From NCBI GenBank assembly GCA_015059945.1, contig SUZJ01000002.1, positions 185,337 to 249,336 on the forward strand: 64,000 bases of DNA. The letters are read 5' to 3'. Below, piece by piece: positions 16,863 to 26,155 of this stretch. Position numbers and translations under genes: made by a program. Numbering within the stretch: the first letter of the stretch is position 1; every line of letters begins with the position of its first letter. A model generated the notes under the pieces. The model did no database searches. It had not been told where the DNA came from and saw only the letters and a list, made by a program, of their open reading frames with translations. This DNA is from Rikenellaceae bacterium. Lineage in GTDB: Bacteria > Bacteroidota > Bacteroidia > Bacteroidales > Rikenellaceae.

Positions 16863-16904
16863 GCGAAGGTAGTACAAAAACTTTGATATTTTACTACCTT
16901 TGCG
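16863..16904. promoter_or_regulatory. Symmetric divergent promoter, aroB/typA
   Basis: GCGAAGGTAGTA (16863-16874) and TACTACCTTTGC (about 16892-16903) form a 12-bp inverted repeat with one mismatch. Each arm is a -7 box: TACCTTCG facing aroB and TACCTTTG (16895-16902) facing typA. -33 elements are not obvious. Confidence 0.55.
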
Positions 16905-16925
16905 GCCGAATAATAAAGAATAAAG

Positions 16926-18734
16926 ATGCAGAAACTACGCAACATTGCTATTATCGCACACGTCGATCACGGCAAAACTACCCTGGTAGACAAGATGATT
17001 CTTCAGGCCAACCTTATCCGCAACCAAGAGGCAAGCGGCACCCTGGTGCTCGACAACAACGACTTGGAGCGCGAGAGGGGCATCACCATCTTGTCCAAAA
17101 ACGTGTCGGTAATCTACAAAGACTACAAGATTAACATCATCGACACCCCCGGGCACAGCGACTTTGGTGGCGAGGTAGAGAGGGTGCTCAATATGGCCGA
17201 CGGCGTGATACTGCTGGTCGATGCCTTCGAGGGTACTATGCCACAGACCCGCTTTGTGCTCCAAAAGGCACTCGCTCTGGGCAAGAAACCTATCGTGGTG
17301 GTCAATAAGGTAGACAAACCCAACTGCCGCCCCGACTACGTTCACGAGCAAGTGTTCGACCTGATGTTCACACTCGATGCCAACGAGGATCAGCTCGACT
17401 TTAAGACCATCTACGGCAGCGCCAAGCAGGGCTGGATGTCGCACACCTATAAGGAGAAAACCAACTCTATAACCCCTCTGCTCGATACCATTATCGACGA
17501 GATTCCCGAGCCCGAGAAGGTTGAGGGTACCCCACAGATGCTTATCACTTCGCTCGAATACTCGCCCTACTTGGGCCGTATTGCTGTGGGCAAGATTACT
17601 CGTGGCAGCCTTTCGGCAGGTATGAATGTAACCCTCGCAAAACGCGACGGCAAGACTATGGTCAAGAGCAAAATCAAAGACCTGATGGTATTTGAGGGCT
17701 TGGGCAAGGCCAAGGCCGAGAGGGTAGAGTGTGGCGAGATTTGCGCCCTGGTGGGTATCGAAGGATTTGAGATTGGCGATACCATTTGCGACTTCGAGAA
17801 CCCCGAGCCACTGCCCCCAATCACTATCGACGAGCCCACGATGAGTATGCTCTTTACCATCAACGACTCGCCCTTCTTTGGCAAGGACGGCAAGTATGTT
17901 ACCAGCCGCCACATCAAGGAGCGTCTGGACAAGGAGTTGGAGAAGAACTTGGCTCTGAGGGTTGTGCAGGGCGAGGAGGCCGACAAGTTTATTGTCTATG
18001 GCCGAGGTGTGCTGCACTTGTCGGTGCTCATCGAGACTATGCGTCGCGAGGGCTACGAGTTGCAGGTGGGCCAGCCCAAGGTTATCATCAAAGAGATTGA
18101 TGGCGTAAAGTGCGAGCCCGTTGAGGAGCTGACTATCGACCTGCCCGATGAGTATGCAGGCAAGGCTATCGAGATGACCACTCGCCGCAAGGGTGCACTC
18201 AAAAATATGGAGTCGCGCAACGACCGTACCCGATTGGAGTTTGAGATACCTTCGAGGGGTATTATTGGTCTGCGTAGCAACCTGCTCACCGCCACTGCGG
18301 GTGAGGCTATTATGGCCCACAGGCTCAAAGGCTTCGAGCCCTATAAGGGCGATATCGAGATGCGTACCGCAGGCTCGCTGGTGGCTATGGAGACGGGTAC
18401 CGCATATGCCTATGCGCTCAACAAACTCCAAGACCGTGGCCGCTTCTTTGTTGAGCCCGGCGAGGAGGTCTACTGCGGTCAGGTTATTGGCGAGAACACC
18501 CGCGAGAACGACATCTGCGTAAACCTCACCAAGAGCAAGAAACTGACCAATATGCGTGCCAGTGGCTCGGACGATAAGGTTATCTTGGCTCCTGCCGTTA
18601 AGTTCTCGTTGGAGGAGGCGCTGGAGTATATCCGCGAGGATGAGTATGTTGAGATTACCCCCAAGTTTATGCGTATGCGTAAGATATTGCTCTCGGAGAT
18701 TGACCGCAAACGTGCCGAGAAGAAGGGCGAGTAG
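16926..18734 (+). CDS. typA: Ribosome-associated GTPase TypA/BipA
   Basis: 602 residues, the standard length. The G1 motif is AHVDHGKTT, switch [13 protein letters not shown] and G4 NKVDKP. EF-G-like domains III and V follow, with the TypA-specific C-terminus ([28 protein letters not shown]). It binds 70S ribosomes and helps large-subunit assembly and stress or cold growth. The stop is followed by a single GTCTAAC unit and a terminator. Confidence 0.97.
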   Translation: MQKLRNIAIIAHVDHGKTTLVDKMILQANLIRNQEASGTLVLDNNDLERERGITILSKNVSVIYKDYKINIIDTPGHSDFGGEVERVLNMADGVILLVDAFEGTMPQTRFVLQKALALGKKPIVVVNKVDKPNCRPDYVHEQVFDLMFTLDANEDQLDFKTIYGSAKQGWMSHTYKEKTNSITPLLDTIIDEIPEPEKVEGTPQMLITSLEYSPYLGRIAVGKITRGSLSAGMNVTLAKRDGKTMVKSKIKDLMVFEGLGKAKAERVECGEICALVGIEGFEIGDTICDFENPEPLPPITIDEPTMSMLFTINDSPFFGKDGKYVTSRHIKERLDKELEKNLALRVVQGEEADKFIVYGRGVLHLSVLIETMRREGYELQVGQPKVIIKEIDGVKCEPVEELTIDLPDEYAGKAIEMTTRRKGALKNMESRNDRTRLEFEIPSRGIIGLRSNLLTATAGEAIMAHRLKGFEPYKGDIEMRTAGSLVAMETGTAYAYALNKLQDRGRFFVEPGEEVYCGQVIGENTRENDICVNLTKSKKLTNMRASGSDDKVILAPAVKFSLEEALEYIREDEYVEITPKFMRMRKILLSEIDRKRAEKKGE

Positions 18735-18763
18735 GAAGGTCTAACGTCAATAGATAATAAGGA

Positions 18764-18797
18764 AGCGCCCACCTTTGCCGATGCAGAGGTGGGCGCT
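18764..18797. terminator. Terminator between typA and the FKBP lipoprotein genes
   Basis: A 15-bp stem of AGCGCCCACCTTTGC with GCAGAGGTGGGCGCT (one G-T pair), loop CGAT. It serves convergent genes ending at 18734 and 18816. Confidence 0.8.
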
Positions 18798-18815
18798 AAA
18801 CTTTCAATTTCCTCC

Positions 18816-20144
18816 TTACTCCTTGTTGTGGTCGGGGGTGGTTTGCGAGCCGTCGTTGGCGCATACCCAAATCTCGAAAATCAGCGGAGTGAAGGGCAAA
18901 ATCTCGGTCGAGATACGCACTTTGGCCTCCTCCTCTTCATCCTCCTTGGAGCTCGAGCTGCTCGACTGGTTGTACATCGAGGCGTAGAGCGAGGCGTAGT
19001 AGGCACTATTATAATAATTGTTATAGTAGCTGTTGCCATAGCCGTAGCCACCGTAGCCGTAACTACCATAACCATACATCGAGTTCATATAGTTGTAGTA
19101 GTTGAGGTAGTTGTAGTACGACGAGTAGTCGTAGTCGCTGTCGCTCGACGACGATATGGTGGTCGATGTGGCCGAGCTGCCGCTAATGCCATAACCCCAC
19201 GCTGAGGTGAAGATGGTGCGGAAGTGGTCGCCATAGCAAGCCTCCAAGCAGGCCTCCTTAAAACCTGCAATCATCGAGGTCGATGAGTCGCTCATATCCC
19301 ACTCCAGAGGGCCATTGTTTACAATCTCGCCCCAGGCGCGCATCTGCACCGAGTCGATATTGCTGTCAAAGACAAAGCCGTCGAGGAAGTAGGCCTTATA
19401 GTAGCAGGTGAGGGTAGAGTCGGTAGCCACCGAGTCGCGCTTGAAGGGCATAGGGGTCATCAGCTGGTAGTAGAGGCCCTCGCTGAGCGAGTCGGCGGGG
19501 TTCATATTCCAACGCTCCTTGACGTATGCCGAAATGTCTTTGTTCTCCTGCACGATAGGGTCGGCCGACACCTCCAACAGCTCCAAGTTGTCAACTACCA
19601 GAGGTACGTTGCCGTCAAGACCAAACTGGCCGTTGTAGCCCACATTGGTCGATGAGTAGCCATCGGCACCCGACCAACGACCACTGGGCATCACTACCTT
19701 TACCATCTCGCCCACCTTCATACGAGTCAGTGCCTCGTAGGTGCCGCTGTGCATCAAGGTGTTCTCCTCCGACAGGTAGACCATATCGGGCACATAGTGG
19801 GTGCGACGGTTGAAGGTGCCCTGAATTTTGGCCACCTGGGCGTTGCGGGTGTAGAACACATCGTTCTGCAAGGTTTTGCCCGTATAGTCGATGCGCACCC
19901 AGTTTCCGGGCTTGATGATGGTGTCGGTAGCGCTCTCGGTCACCCTGCGGAGCCACTTGATATATACACCATCTACCTCAATCCAGTCGCCACTGGTTTT
20001 CCAATCGGGGTAGTTCTTGTCCATCCAAGCGGCAAGAGACTGCGCTTGCAGTGCATCGAAATCGCCCTCGGAGGGTTTGGCACAGCCTACGACCATTGTC
20101 ATAGCCACTGCTGCCACAGCAAGTATTTTGAGTAGTTTCATCAT
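18816..20144 (-). CDS. FKBP-type peptidyl-prolyl isomerase lipoprotein with low-complexity insert
   Basis: 442 residues. The signal MMKLLKILAVAAVAMTMVVGC ends in a lipobox (VVGC). Two FKBP-like units follow: about 65-195 (GNWVRIDYTGKTL, LTRMKVGEMVKVVMPSGRW) and about 225-435 (LTCYYKAYFLDGFVFDS, then AWGYG and FEIWV at the very end). The second is split by about 75 residues of Ser, Tyr, Asn and Gly (roughly 323-400), ending in an SSSSSS-KEDEEEE acidic run, in the flap or loop position. It should be a periplasmic or surface folding factor. A second ATG three bases in (20141) is an equally good start. It is cotranscribed with the next FKBP gene (15-bp gap). Confidence 0.82.
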   Translation of the reverse strand: MMKLLKILAVAAVAMTMVVGCAKPSEGDFDALQAQSLAAWMDKNYPDWKTSGDWIEVDGVYIKWLRRVTESATDTIIKPGNWVRIDYTGKTLQNDVFYTRNAQVAKIQGTFNRRTHYVPDMVYLSEENTLMHSGTYEALTRMKVGEMVKVVMPSGRWSGADGYSSTNVGYNGQFGLDGNVPLVVDNLELLEVSADPIVQENKDISAYVKERWNMNPADSLSEGLYYQLMTPMPFKRDSVATDSTLTCYYKAYFLDGFVFDSNIDSVQMRAWGEIVNNGPLEWDMSDSSTSMIAGFKEACLEACYGDHFRTIFTSAWGYGISGSSATSTTISSSSDSDYDYSSYYNYLNYYNYMNSMYGYGSYGYGGYGYGNSYYNNYYNSAYYASLYASMYNQSSSSSSKEDEEEEAKVRISTEILPFTPLIFEIWVCANDGSQTTPDHNKE

Positions 20145-20159
20145 CTATATATTGTCAGT

Positions 20160-20717
20160 CTATTGTTTCTCTACGTCGAGTATGTTCAGCACCATCATCA
20201 GAGCGGTGTTGGCGGGTACCACGCCCATCTTGTTGCCCCCGTAGGCATTAGACGAGGTGAGGAATACCACCACCGAGTCGCCCTTGCTACAATCGGGTAA
20301 CGCACTATCGAGCCCTTTTATTATCGAGCCGTCGCCAACATAGGCCCTCATAGGCTCGAAATCCCACCAACTGGTGTCAATCACGTCGCCCAACTTGGCG
20401 GCCAACCACTCTTTGTTGGTGTAGTAGGGCAGCGATGCAGGGCTGCTGCCAAAGGTGTAGGCCTCGAAGTTGAACTCCACCTGGTCGCCCTTGGCAATGC
20501 GTGTCTGCTCCTCTTCGGGCAGGTTGTTCGATGCTACATACACAAACACACTATCGGTGGTCAGTCGGTAGGGTATGAGCGAGTTGTTGTTCATATAACG
20601 CTCAATCTGCTCGCGCTGCTTGGGGGCATACTCGTCGGAGGCCTCGCAGCTCACCGCCACGGTTCCCACCAGCGCCACCATCAGCGCACCAAGTATGTAG
20701 TACAAAGTCCTTCGCAT
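20160..20717 (-). CDS. FKBP-type peptidyl-prolyl isomerase lipoprotein, single domain
   Basis: 185 residues with an N-terminal hydrophobic segment ending in AVSC (lipobox, about Cys24). The C-terminal half has the FKBP pattern: KGDQVEFNFEAYTFG, VGDGSIIKGLDSALPDCSKGDSVVVFLTSSNAYG and the closing VPANTALMMVLNILDVE. It probably acts as a prolyl isomerase or chaperone anchored at the membrane. It is first in a two-gene unit with the larger FKBP protein, which suggests they act together on exported proteins. Confidence 0.85.
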   Translation of the reverse strand: MRRTLYYILGALMVALVGTVAVSCEASDEYAPKQREQIERYMNNNSLIPYRLTTDSVFVYVASNNLPEEEQTRIAKGDQVEFNFEAYTFGSSPASLPYYTNKEWLAAKLGDVIDTSWWDFEPMRAYVGDGSIIKGLDSALPDCSKGDSVVVFLTSSNAYGGNKMGVVPANTALMMVLNILDVEKQ

Positions 20718-20825
20718 AGTCTATGCCCAATTAACCGACAAATGTACAAATGATAATTCAAAATTCAAAATTCAGAATTCAAAATTTGCAGCTTCGGGGG
20801 CAAGGAGAGGATTTGTATGTTTTGG

Positions 20826-21425
20826 CTAATATATTGCTGCAATCGAGCCCCAGTAGGTTGTGGTGGGGTAGGCGGTCGAGGAGAGCTCCAACTGCGCACC
20901 GCCACTCTTGGAGTAGACCGTAAGGGTGAAGGTGTAGTCGTTGGCGCTGTAAAGCCACGAGTCGAACGTAACGGTCCAGCCGTTGTCGGTCTGAACGGTC
21001 GTGAAGTCGGTCAGCTGGGTGATGACGGTGTTTATCATAGCCAAGCGGTAGGGTGGTACATAGCCGCGGTAGTAGGGCAGGTTGATGTCGGCCCAGTCGC
21101 CTCGGTAGGATATCTCTACGGCAGGGTTGGTTATTATCTGAGTGCTGCCTGCGGGCTCGACGTTGAACATTGTGGGGATGAAGCGGAAGTTGTGCGACAA
21201 GATTGTCGAGTCGATAAATCGCTCGTAGGCCTCCTGGCGGGCCTTGCGACGTGCTATGCGCTCGCGGTGCTTTTCGGACAGCTGGGCCTCGCTGCGACGT
21301 TGGTGGGCCGAGGTGGCAAACGTGTCGCTGCGCTCGGTGGTGTTGTTGCTGATTACCAGTGGAATGGCAATGGCTATAGCGGCAATAAAGCCCAGGGCCG
21401 GAAGGAGTAGACGATGTCGTTTCAT
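20826..21425 (-). CDS. DUF4251-like exported protein
   Basis: 199 residues from the ATG at 21425 (MKRHRLLLPALGFIAAIAIAIP), which starts a signal or anchor; an upstream in-frame start would put 17 non-hydrophobic residues before it. A basic, coiled linker (RRSEAQLSEKHRERIARRKARQEAYERF) is followed by ILSHNFRFIP, RGDWADINLPYY and TDNGWTVTFDSW, which resemble the Bacteroidetes DUF4251 family. The function is unknown; members are small secreted or periplasmic beta proteins. Confidence 0.65.
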   Translation of the reverse strand: MKRHRLLLPALGFIAAIAIAIPLVISNNTTERSDTFATSAHQRRSEAQLSEKHRERIARRKARQEAYERFIDSTILSHNFRFIPTMFNVEPAGSTQIITNPAVEISYRGDWADINLPYYRGYVPPYRLAMINTVITQLTDFTTVQTDNGWTVTFDSWLYSANDYTFTLTVYSKSGGAQLELSSTAYPTTTYWGSIAAIY

Positions 21426-21548
21426 AGTGCAAATAGTTGTTAGGTGATTTATAGGTTGGTTGTCTGTAAAAATCAAATTTGAATCTTGAATTTTGAATTT
21501 TGAATTCTCAAAAATCTTGCCCCGCGAGGAAATCCCACCAAAAAAACT

Positions 21549-21661
21549 TACCTTTGCGCTCGTAATTAAAAGAATGTCGAGCTAATTGTTAAGGATTTTA
21601 AGGACTTTAAGGGCCTTAAAGACCTTATTGACTTAGGTCGGTTAGACGTTCGACGTTAGAC
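21549..21661 (+). promoter_or_regulatory. engB promoter and repeat-bearing leader
   Basis: A -7 box TACCTTTG (21549-21556) is followed by a leader of about 110 bases. The leader contains a TTAAGG array (21590-21632), then GACTTAGGTCGG and GTTAGAC heptamers (to 21661), ten bases before the ATG. So the composite repeat is transcribed as the engB 5' UTR. Confidence 0.5.
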
Positions 21662-21670
21662 AAATAAAAG

Positions 21671-22255
21671 ATGAAAGCGGTATTTAAGTTCAGTAGCTCC
21701 AAGCTGTCGCAGATTCCCGACCACGGCAAGCCCGAGTTTGCTTTCATCGGGCGCAGCAATGTGGGCAAGTCGTCGCTAATCAATATGCTCTCCGAGAGCA
21801 AGATAGCCAAAGTGTCGGCCACCCCGGGCAAGACCAAACTGATTAACCACTTCTTGGTAGATGAGAGGTGGTGGTTGGTCGATCTGCCCGGCTATGGCTA
21901 TGCTCGCACGTCGCAGACGGTGCGCAAGGAGTTTTCCAAGATTATAACCGACTACGTTACCAAAGCAAAGGGATTGCACTTTCTGTTTGTGCTGGTCGAT
22001 AGTCGCCACGCCCCAATGAAGATTGACGTGGAGTTTATGCAACTGCTCGGTCGCGAGGGTGTGCCCTTTGGTGTGGTCTTTACCAAGACCGATAAGCAGA
22101 ACCAGCGCATCACCAACCAGAATATCGAAGCCTATCGCCAGACGTTGTCGGAGTGGTGGGAAGAACTGCCACCGATGTTTGCCACCTCGTCGGCCAAGGG
22201 GCGCGGAAGAGAGGAAATTTTAGGTTTTATTGAAGATTGTTTGACAAAATGTTAA
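21671..22255 (+). CDS. engB: Ribosome-biogenesis GTPase EngB (YsxC/YihA)
   Basis: 194 residues, normal length. G1 is GRSNVGKSSLINML, G3 DLPGYGYA and G4 TKTDK, with SSAKGRGREEIL as the G5-side motif. It is an essential GTPase for assembly of the 50S subunit, cytoplasmic. prs follows after 84 bases but has its own promoter. Confidence 0.96.
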   Translation: MKAVFKFSSSKLSQIPDHGKPEFAFIGRSNVGKSSLINMLSESKIAKVSATPGKTKLINHFLVDERWWLVDLPGYGYARTSQTVRKEFSKIITDYVTKAKGLHFLFVLVDSRHAPMKIDVEFMQLLGREGVPFGVVFTKTDKQNQRITNQNIEAYRQTLSEWWEELPPMFATSSAKGRGREEILGFIEDCLTKC

Positions 22256-22274
22256 TAAAGTGGGGCGCGAGGGG

Positions 22275-22305
22275 TTGCTTTTTCGTTAAATAGGCCTTAC
22301 TTTTG
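22275..22305 (+). promoter_or_regulatory. prs promoter
   Basis: TTGC at 22275-22278 and TACTTTTG at 22298-22305 are separated by 19 bases, fitting the Bacteroidetes -33/-7 pattern. The ATG is 35 bases further on. Confidence 0.65.
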
Positions 22306-22339
22306 CACTACCGAATATTATAACCCAAAATCTCTATAA

Positions 22340-23293
22340 ATGGCTATTCACAAACTTAAAATCTTTGCCTGCCGTGGCTCGGAGAGCGTGGCAGCCAAGA
22401 TTGCCAAGAGCTACGGTGTGGAGCTTGGCGACCTGACCGTTAGTCAGTTCAGCGATGGCGAGTTTCAGCCCGCCTTTAACGAGAGCATCCGCGGATGCAC
22501 AGTATTTATCGTTCAGTCGACTCCTCCACCAGCAGAGAACCTGATGGAGCTGCTGCTCACCATCGACGCTGCACGTCGCGCTTCGGCTCATATGGTAGTA
22601 GCCGTTATGCCCTACTTCGGCTGGGCCCGTCAGGATCGTAAAGACCGCCCCCGTGTACCCATTGGTGCCAAGTTGGTGGCCAATCTGCTCTCGGCAGCAG
22701 GTTGCGATAGGGTTATCACTATCGACCTCCACGCCGACCAGATTCAGGGCTTCTTCGACATTCCCGTAGACCACGTTTACGCATCGAAGGTGTTTGTACC
22801 TTATATTAAGAATATGAAGTTGGAGAACCTGTCGGTTGCTACTCCTGATATCGGTGGCGCCAAGAGGGCCAACAGCTACGCTTCGTATCTGGATGCACCT
22901 CTGGTAATCTGCCACAAGCACCGCGAGAGGCCCAATGTTGTGGGCACTATGACCGCCATTGGCGAGGTTAAGGGCCGCGACATCATTATCTTCGACGATA
23001 TGGTCGATACCGCAGGTACCCTGACCAAGGCCGCAGGTATGTTTATGGAGATGGGCGCTGCCAGCGTACGTGCCGTCATCACCCACCCCGTATTGAGCGG
23101 CCCCGCTTATGAGCGTATTGCCGAGAGCCAGCTGACCGAGGTTATCGTTACCGATACCCTGCCTCTGCGCACCGACAAAGATACCTCTAAGTTCACTGTG
23201 CTGAGCGTTGCCGATATGCTGGCCGATGTTATTGAACGCGTACACAACTACCGCGAGATCTCGTCGCAGTTCATTTTCAGCAAAAAAGCATAA
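22340..23293 (+). CDS. prs: Ribose-phosphate pyrophosphokinase
   Basis: 317 residues, standard for class I PRPP synthetase. It transfers pyrophosphate from ATP to ribose 5-phosphate, feeding nucleotide, NAD, histidine and tryptophan synthesis. Visible motifs: FSDGEFQPAFNESIRG, the flexible-loop region PYFGWARQDRKDRPR, DLHADQIQGFF and the PRPP-binding loop IIIFDDMVDTAGT. A strong terminator follows. Confidence 0.97.
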   Translation: MAIHKLKIFACRGSESVAAKIAKSYGVELGDLTVSQFSDGEFQPAFNESIRGCTVFIVQSTPPPAENLMELLLTIDAARRASAHMVVAVMPYFGWARQDRKDRPRVPIGAKLVANLLSAAGCDRVITIDLHADQIQGFFDIPVDHVYASKVFVPYIKNMKLENLSVATPDIGGAKRANSYASYLDAPLVICHKHRERPNVVGTMTAIGEVKGRDIIIFDDMVDTAGTLTKAAGMFMEMGAASVRAVITHPVLSGPAYERIAESQLTEVIVTDTLPLRTDKDTSKFTVLSVADMLADVIERVHNYREISSQFIFSKKA

Positions 23294-23322
23294 GGAACAC
23301 GTTTCCTATAGAAAACATTAGT

Positions 23323-23356
23323 ATGGCTCGGTAACCCAACTACCGAGCCATATTTG
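23323..23356 (+). terminator. Intrinsic terminator after prs
   Basis: A perfect 11-bp stem, ATGGCTCGGTA (23323-23333) with TACCGAGCCAT (23341-23351), has loop ACCCAAC and is followed by a short ATTT. Confidence 0.8.
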
Positions 23357-23387
23357 GAGTTGCTAACAACCACAACCACACTGATTT

Positions 23388-24365
23388 ATGCAAGAAAAGA
23401 TAGACCTCGTTTACCTGTGGGTAGACGGCAGCGACGAGGCGTGGATAGAGCGCAAGCGCAAGGCTTTGGAGGCTATCGACAAGGTGTCGGCCTCGCAGCC
23501 TTTGGCGGGGCGCTATGTCGATAACGACGAGCTGAAATACTCGTTGCGCTCGGTCGAGAAGTTTGCCCCTTGGATAAACAAGATTTATATCGTTACGGCC
23601 GACCAGAAGCCTAAGTGGCTAAATACCAACCACCCAAAGGTGCAGCTGGTGTCGCATAGCGAGATTATCGAGCCGCGCCACCTGCCCACGTTCAATAGCC
23701 ACACCATCGAGTTGGGTGTGCCGCACATCAAGGGGCTGAGCGAGAGGTTTCTGCTGGCTAATGATGACTTGTTTATTGCCAAGCCCATCGAGCCCGACTT
23801 CTTCTATACCAAGAGAGGGTTGCCTATTGCTCGCTTTTTGAGACCCAGATTTATGCGTAAGAAGCCGAAGGATAGGAGCTTGTATGACATTGTGGTCGAG
23901 AGGGCGAGGGAGGCTATCAGGGTGCGCTATGGTCGCAACTATGACTACAATCCCCACCACAATATAGATGCCTACCTGAAGAGCGATGTGCTGGCCTGTA
24001 ACGAGGAGTTTGCTGAGTGGGTAGAACGCACTCAGAGTCATAGGTTTAGGGCCACCGACGATATGCAGCGAGTGCTGTGGCTCTACTGGGCATTGGCAAA
24101 GGGTAGGGCCCGCAAGAGGATTGTGCGCCACTATGGCGCCACCGAGTCGCTGTGGCAGAGGGTGGTATGCCTGCTCAAAGGCAAGTATCGGGTAGAGTCG
24201 AGGGGCTTTGGTATCCACGGAGTTAAGACCGAGCGAAGGATTGCAAAGTACGACCCTACGCTGATGTGCCTGAATGACAACGAGTTTGCGGCCGACCACG
24301 ACCGCCGTGGAATGAGAGATTTCCTCGAACGCACCTACCCCGACAAGAGCGCCTTTGAGTTGTAG
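23388..24365 (+). CDS. Stealth-family sugar-phosphate transferase
   Basis: 325 residues. The first conserved Stealth region is IDLVYLWVDGSDEAW (5-19). The second runs from DNDELKYSLRSVEKFAPW to ERFLLANDDLFI (about 46-128). Region 3-like sequence follows (HNIDAYLKSDVL near 195). Stealth proteins transfer hexose-1-phosphate units in capsule or cell-wall glycan synthesis. No other polysaccharide genes are adjacent, so the acceptor is unknown. No transmembrane segment is seen. Confidence 0.87.
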   Translation: MQEKIDLVYLWVDGSDEAWIERKRKALEAIDKVSASQPLAGRYVDNDELKYSLRSVEKFAPWINKIYIVTADQKPKWLNTNHPKVQLVSHSEIIEPRHLPTFNSHTIELGVPHIKGLSERFLLANDDLFIAKPIEPDFFYTKRGLPIARFLRPRFMRKKPKDRSLYDIVVERAREAIRVRYGRNYDYNPHHNIDAYLKSDVLACNEEFAEWVERTQSHRFRATDDMQRVLWLYWALAKGRARKRIVRHYGATESLWQRVVCLLKGKYRVESRGFGIHGVKTERRIAKYDPTLMCLNDNEFAADHDRRGMRDFLERTYPDKSAFEL

Positions 24366-24419
24366 TATGGGTGTAGATGGCGTTGTGTAATAGAAAGTAA
24401 TAGAGAAGGATAGATAGCT

Positions 24420-25778
24420 ATGGCAAAGGTAAAGAAGGCATTTTTCTGTAAGGAGTGTGGCAACGAGGCGCCCAAGTGGTTTGGCCAGTGCCCTGCGTGT
24501 GGCGCCTGGGGCAGCTGCACCGAAGAGGTCATTTCGAGGGGCTCGGAGAGTGCCGCAGGACGTCGTACGCAGAGCGAGGCAAGGCCCCAGAGGGTGGCCG
24601 AAATTGAGGATGCCGACCACCAGCGAATACTGCTCTCGTCGGCCGAGATGAACCGCGTACTGGGCGGTGGTCTGGTCAAAGGGTCGATGGTGCTTTTGGG
24701 TGGCGAGCCGGGCATCGGCAAGTCTACACTTAGTCTTCAAGTAGCACTTGCGACAGAGGGTATTAAAACGCTGTATGTCAGTGGCGAGGAGTCGGCATCG
24801 CAGATTAAGATGAGGGCCCTCCGACTGGGCGTTGCCAACGAGGAGTGTTACATCTATCCCGAGACCGTTTTGGAGAACATAATCGGTCAGGTCGAGGCCT
24901 CTAAACCCGACCTTGTGGTGATCGATTCGATACAGACAATTTATAGCGAGGCCATCGAGTCGAGTGCGGGCAGTGTGTCGCAAATCAGAGAGTGCGCAGC
25001 CCGACTGTTGAAGATGGCAAAAGAGAGCGGCACATCGGTGATTATTATTGGCCATATAACCAAAGATGGTACCATTGCGGGCCCCAAGATTTTGGAGCAC
25101 ATTGTGGATGTGGTAATCTCGTTCGAGGGCGACAACAACAACGTCTACCGCATACTGCGCGGCATCAAAAACCGCTTTGGCGCAACCTTTGAGATTGGTG
25201 TATTTGAGATGAGAGAGGACGGCCTCGGCGAGGTCGAAAACCCCTCTGAGATATTGCTCGGCCACCAACACGAGCCACTGAGTGGTGTGGGTGTGGGCGC
25301 AGCTGTGGATGGTATAAGGCCCTATTTGATTGAGGTGCAGGCGCTTGTGAGTAATGCTGCATACGGCACTCCACAACGCTCGGCTACGGGTTTCGACAAT
25401 CGCAGGCTGAATATGCTGCTGGCAGTGTTGGAGAAACGTGTGGGAATGAAGATGTTCCAGAAGGATGTCTTTCTGAACTTTGCGGGCGGTTTTAAGGTGC
25501 AAGATACTGGCTTGGACTTGGCTGTGGTGGGTGCGGTTATATCGTCGTACTTCGACAGGGCTATTGGCGAGGGTGTTTGTATGGCGGGCGAGATTGGCCT
25601 GTCGGGCGAGGTGAGGCCCGCTCCACGCACCGAGCAGAGGATTGCCGAGGCTGCGCGTCACGGATTCGGTAAGGTGATCGTGAGTGGCTATCTGGCGGGC
25701 CGAGGTTTGAAGGTGCCCGATGGGGTAGAGGTGGTATACATAAACACCATTGGCGAACTGGCTGCTGCGATGTTTTAA
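24420..25778 (+). CDS. radA: DNA repair protein RadA
   Basis: 452 residues. The order is an N-terminal zinc finger (CKECGNEAPKWFGQCPAC, about 11-28), a RecA-like core with Walker A GGEPGIGKST, the RadA-specific KNRFGAT motif near 255, and a Lon-like C-terminal domain (DLAVVGAVISSYFDR, GEIGLSGEVRPAPR). It drives branch migration of recombination intermediates in the cytoplasm. It follows the Stealth gene by 54 bases. Confidence 0.96.
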   Translation: MAKVKKAFFCKECGNEAPKWFGQCPACGAWGSCTEEVISRGSESAAGRRTQSEARPQRVAEIEDADHQRILLSSAEMNRVLGGGLVKGSMVLLGGEPGIGKSTLSLQVALATEGIKTLYVSGEESASQIKMRALRLGVANEECYIYPETVLENIIGQVEASKPDLVVIDSIQTIYSEAIESSAGSVSQIRECAARLLKMAKESGTSVIIIGHITKDGTIAGPKILEHIVDVVISFEGDNNNVYRILRGIKNRFGATFEIGVFEMREDGLGEVENPSEILLGHQHEPLSGVGVGAAVDGIRPYLIEVQALVSNAAYGTPQRSATGFDNRRLNMLLAVLEKRVGMKMFQKDVFLNFAGGFKVQDTGLDLAVVGAVISSYFDRAIGEGVCMAGEIGLSGEVRPAPRTEQRIAEAARHGFGKVIVSGYLAGRGLKVPDGVEVVYINTIGELAAAMF

Positions 25779-25865
25779 GGGGTAAGAAACTACCTTGTAA
25801 AGCCCTTGTCCATAACGTAGTTATGGGTGGGAGGCGAAAATGTTGATTATTTTGTCGATAAAAAT

Positions 25866-26070
25866 ATTGGCAAGAACGGTATTAAATCGTATATTTGTGT
25901 GTTCAAAACCGATAGGTAGGTTTGGGCACACTTTTGTTATGAACTACCAAGTGATTGATATTAAGCGTTTTTGTGGCGTTCTGATGATAGAAACGTCGCA
26001 GTTTCGTGAGGGCCCGAGGGGGCTTTGACGGGGTGTATCCACTGCAAATGGATAGCCCTTTTGTTTTTTT
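25866..26070 (+). ncRNA. Structured leader or small RNA with its own terminator, upstream of the TonB receptor gene
   Basis: A promoter-like pair (ATTG at 25866-25869, TATATTTG at 25890-25897) precedes about 170 bases that fold into successive hairpins: GTGTGTTCAAAACC with GGTTTGGGCACAC (about 25895-25930), GGCGTTCT with AGAAACGTC (about 25975-25999) and AGGGCCC with GGGCTTT (about 26009-26026). It ends in GGGTGTATCCA/TGGATAGCCC followed by TTTTGTTTTTTT (to 26070). No promoter is visible between the U-tract and the ATG at 26156, so this is either an attenuator or riboswitch for the receptor or a separate sRNA. I do not recognise the family. Confidence 0.5.
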
Positions 26071-26155
26071 AGGCGAGGCAATAAAGCAAACATAACAAAT
26101 AACTCAAACAATTTTTTTACTAACAATTAACAACAAACTAAAAAATCAAAATCGT

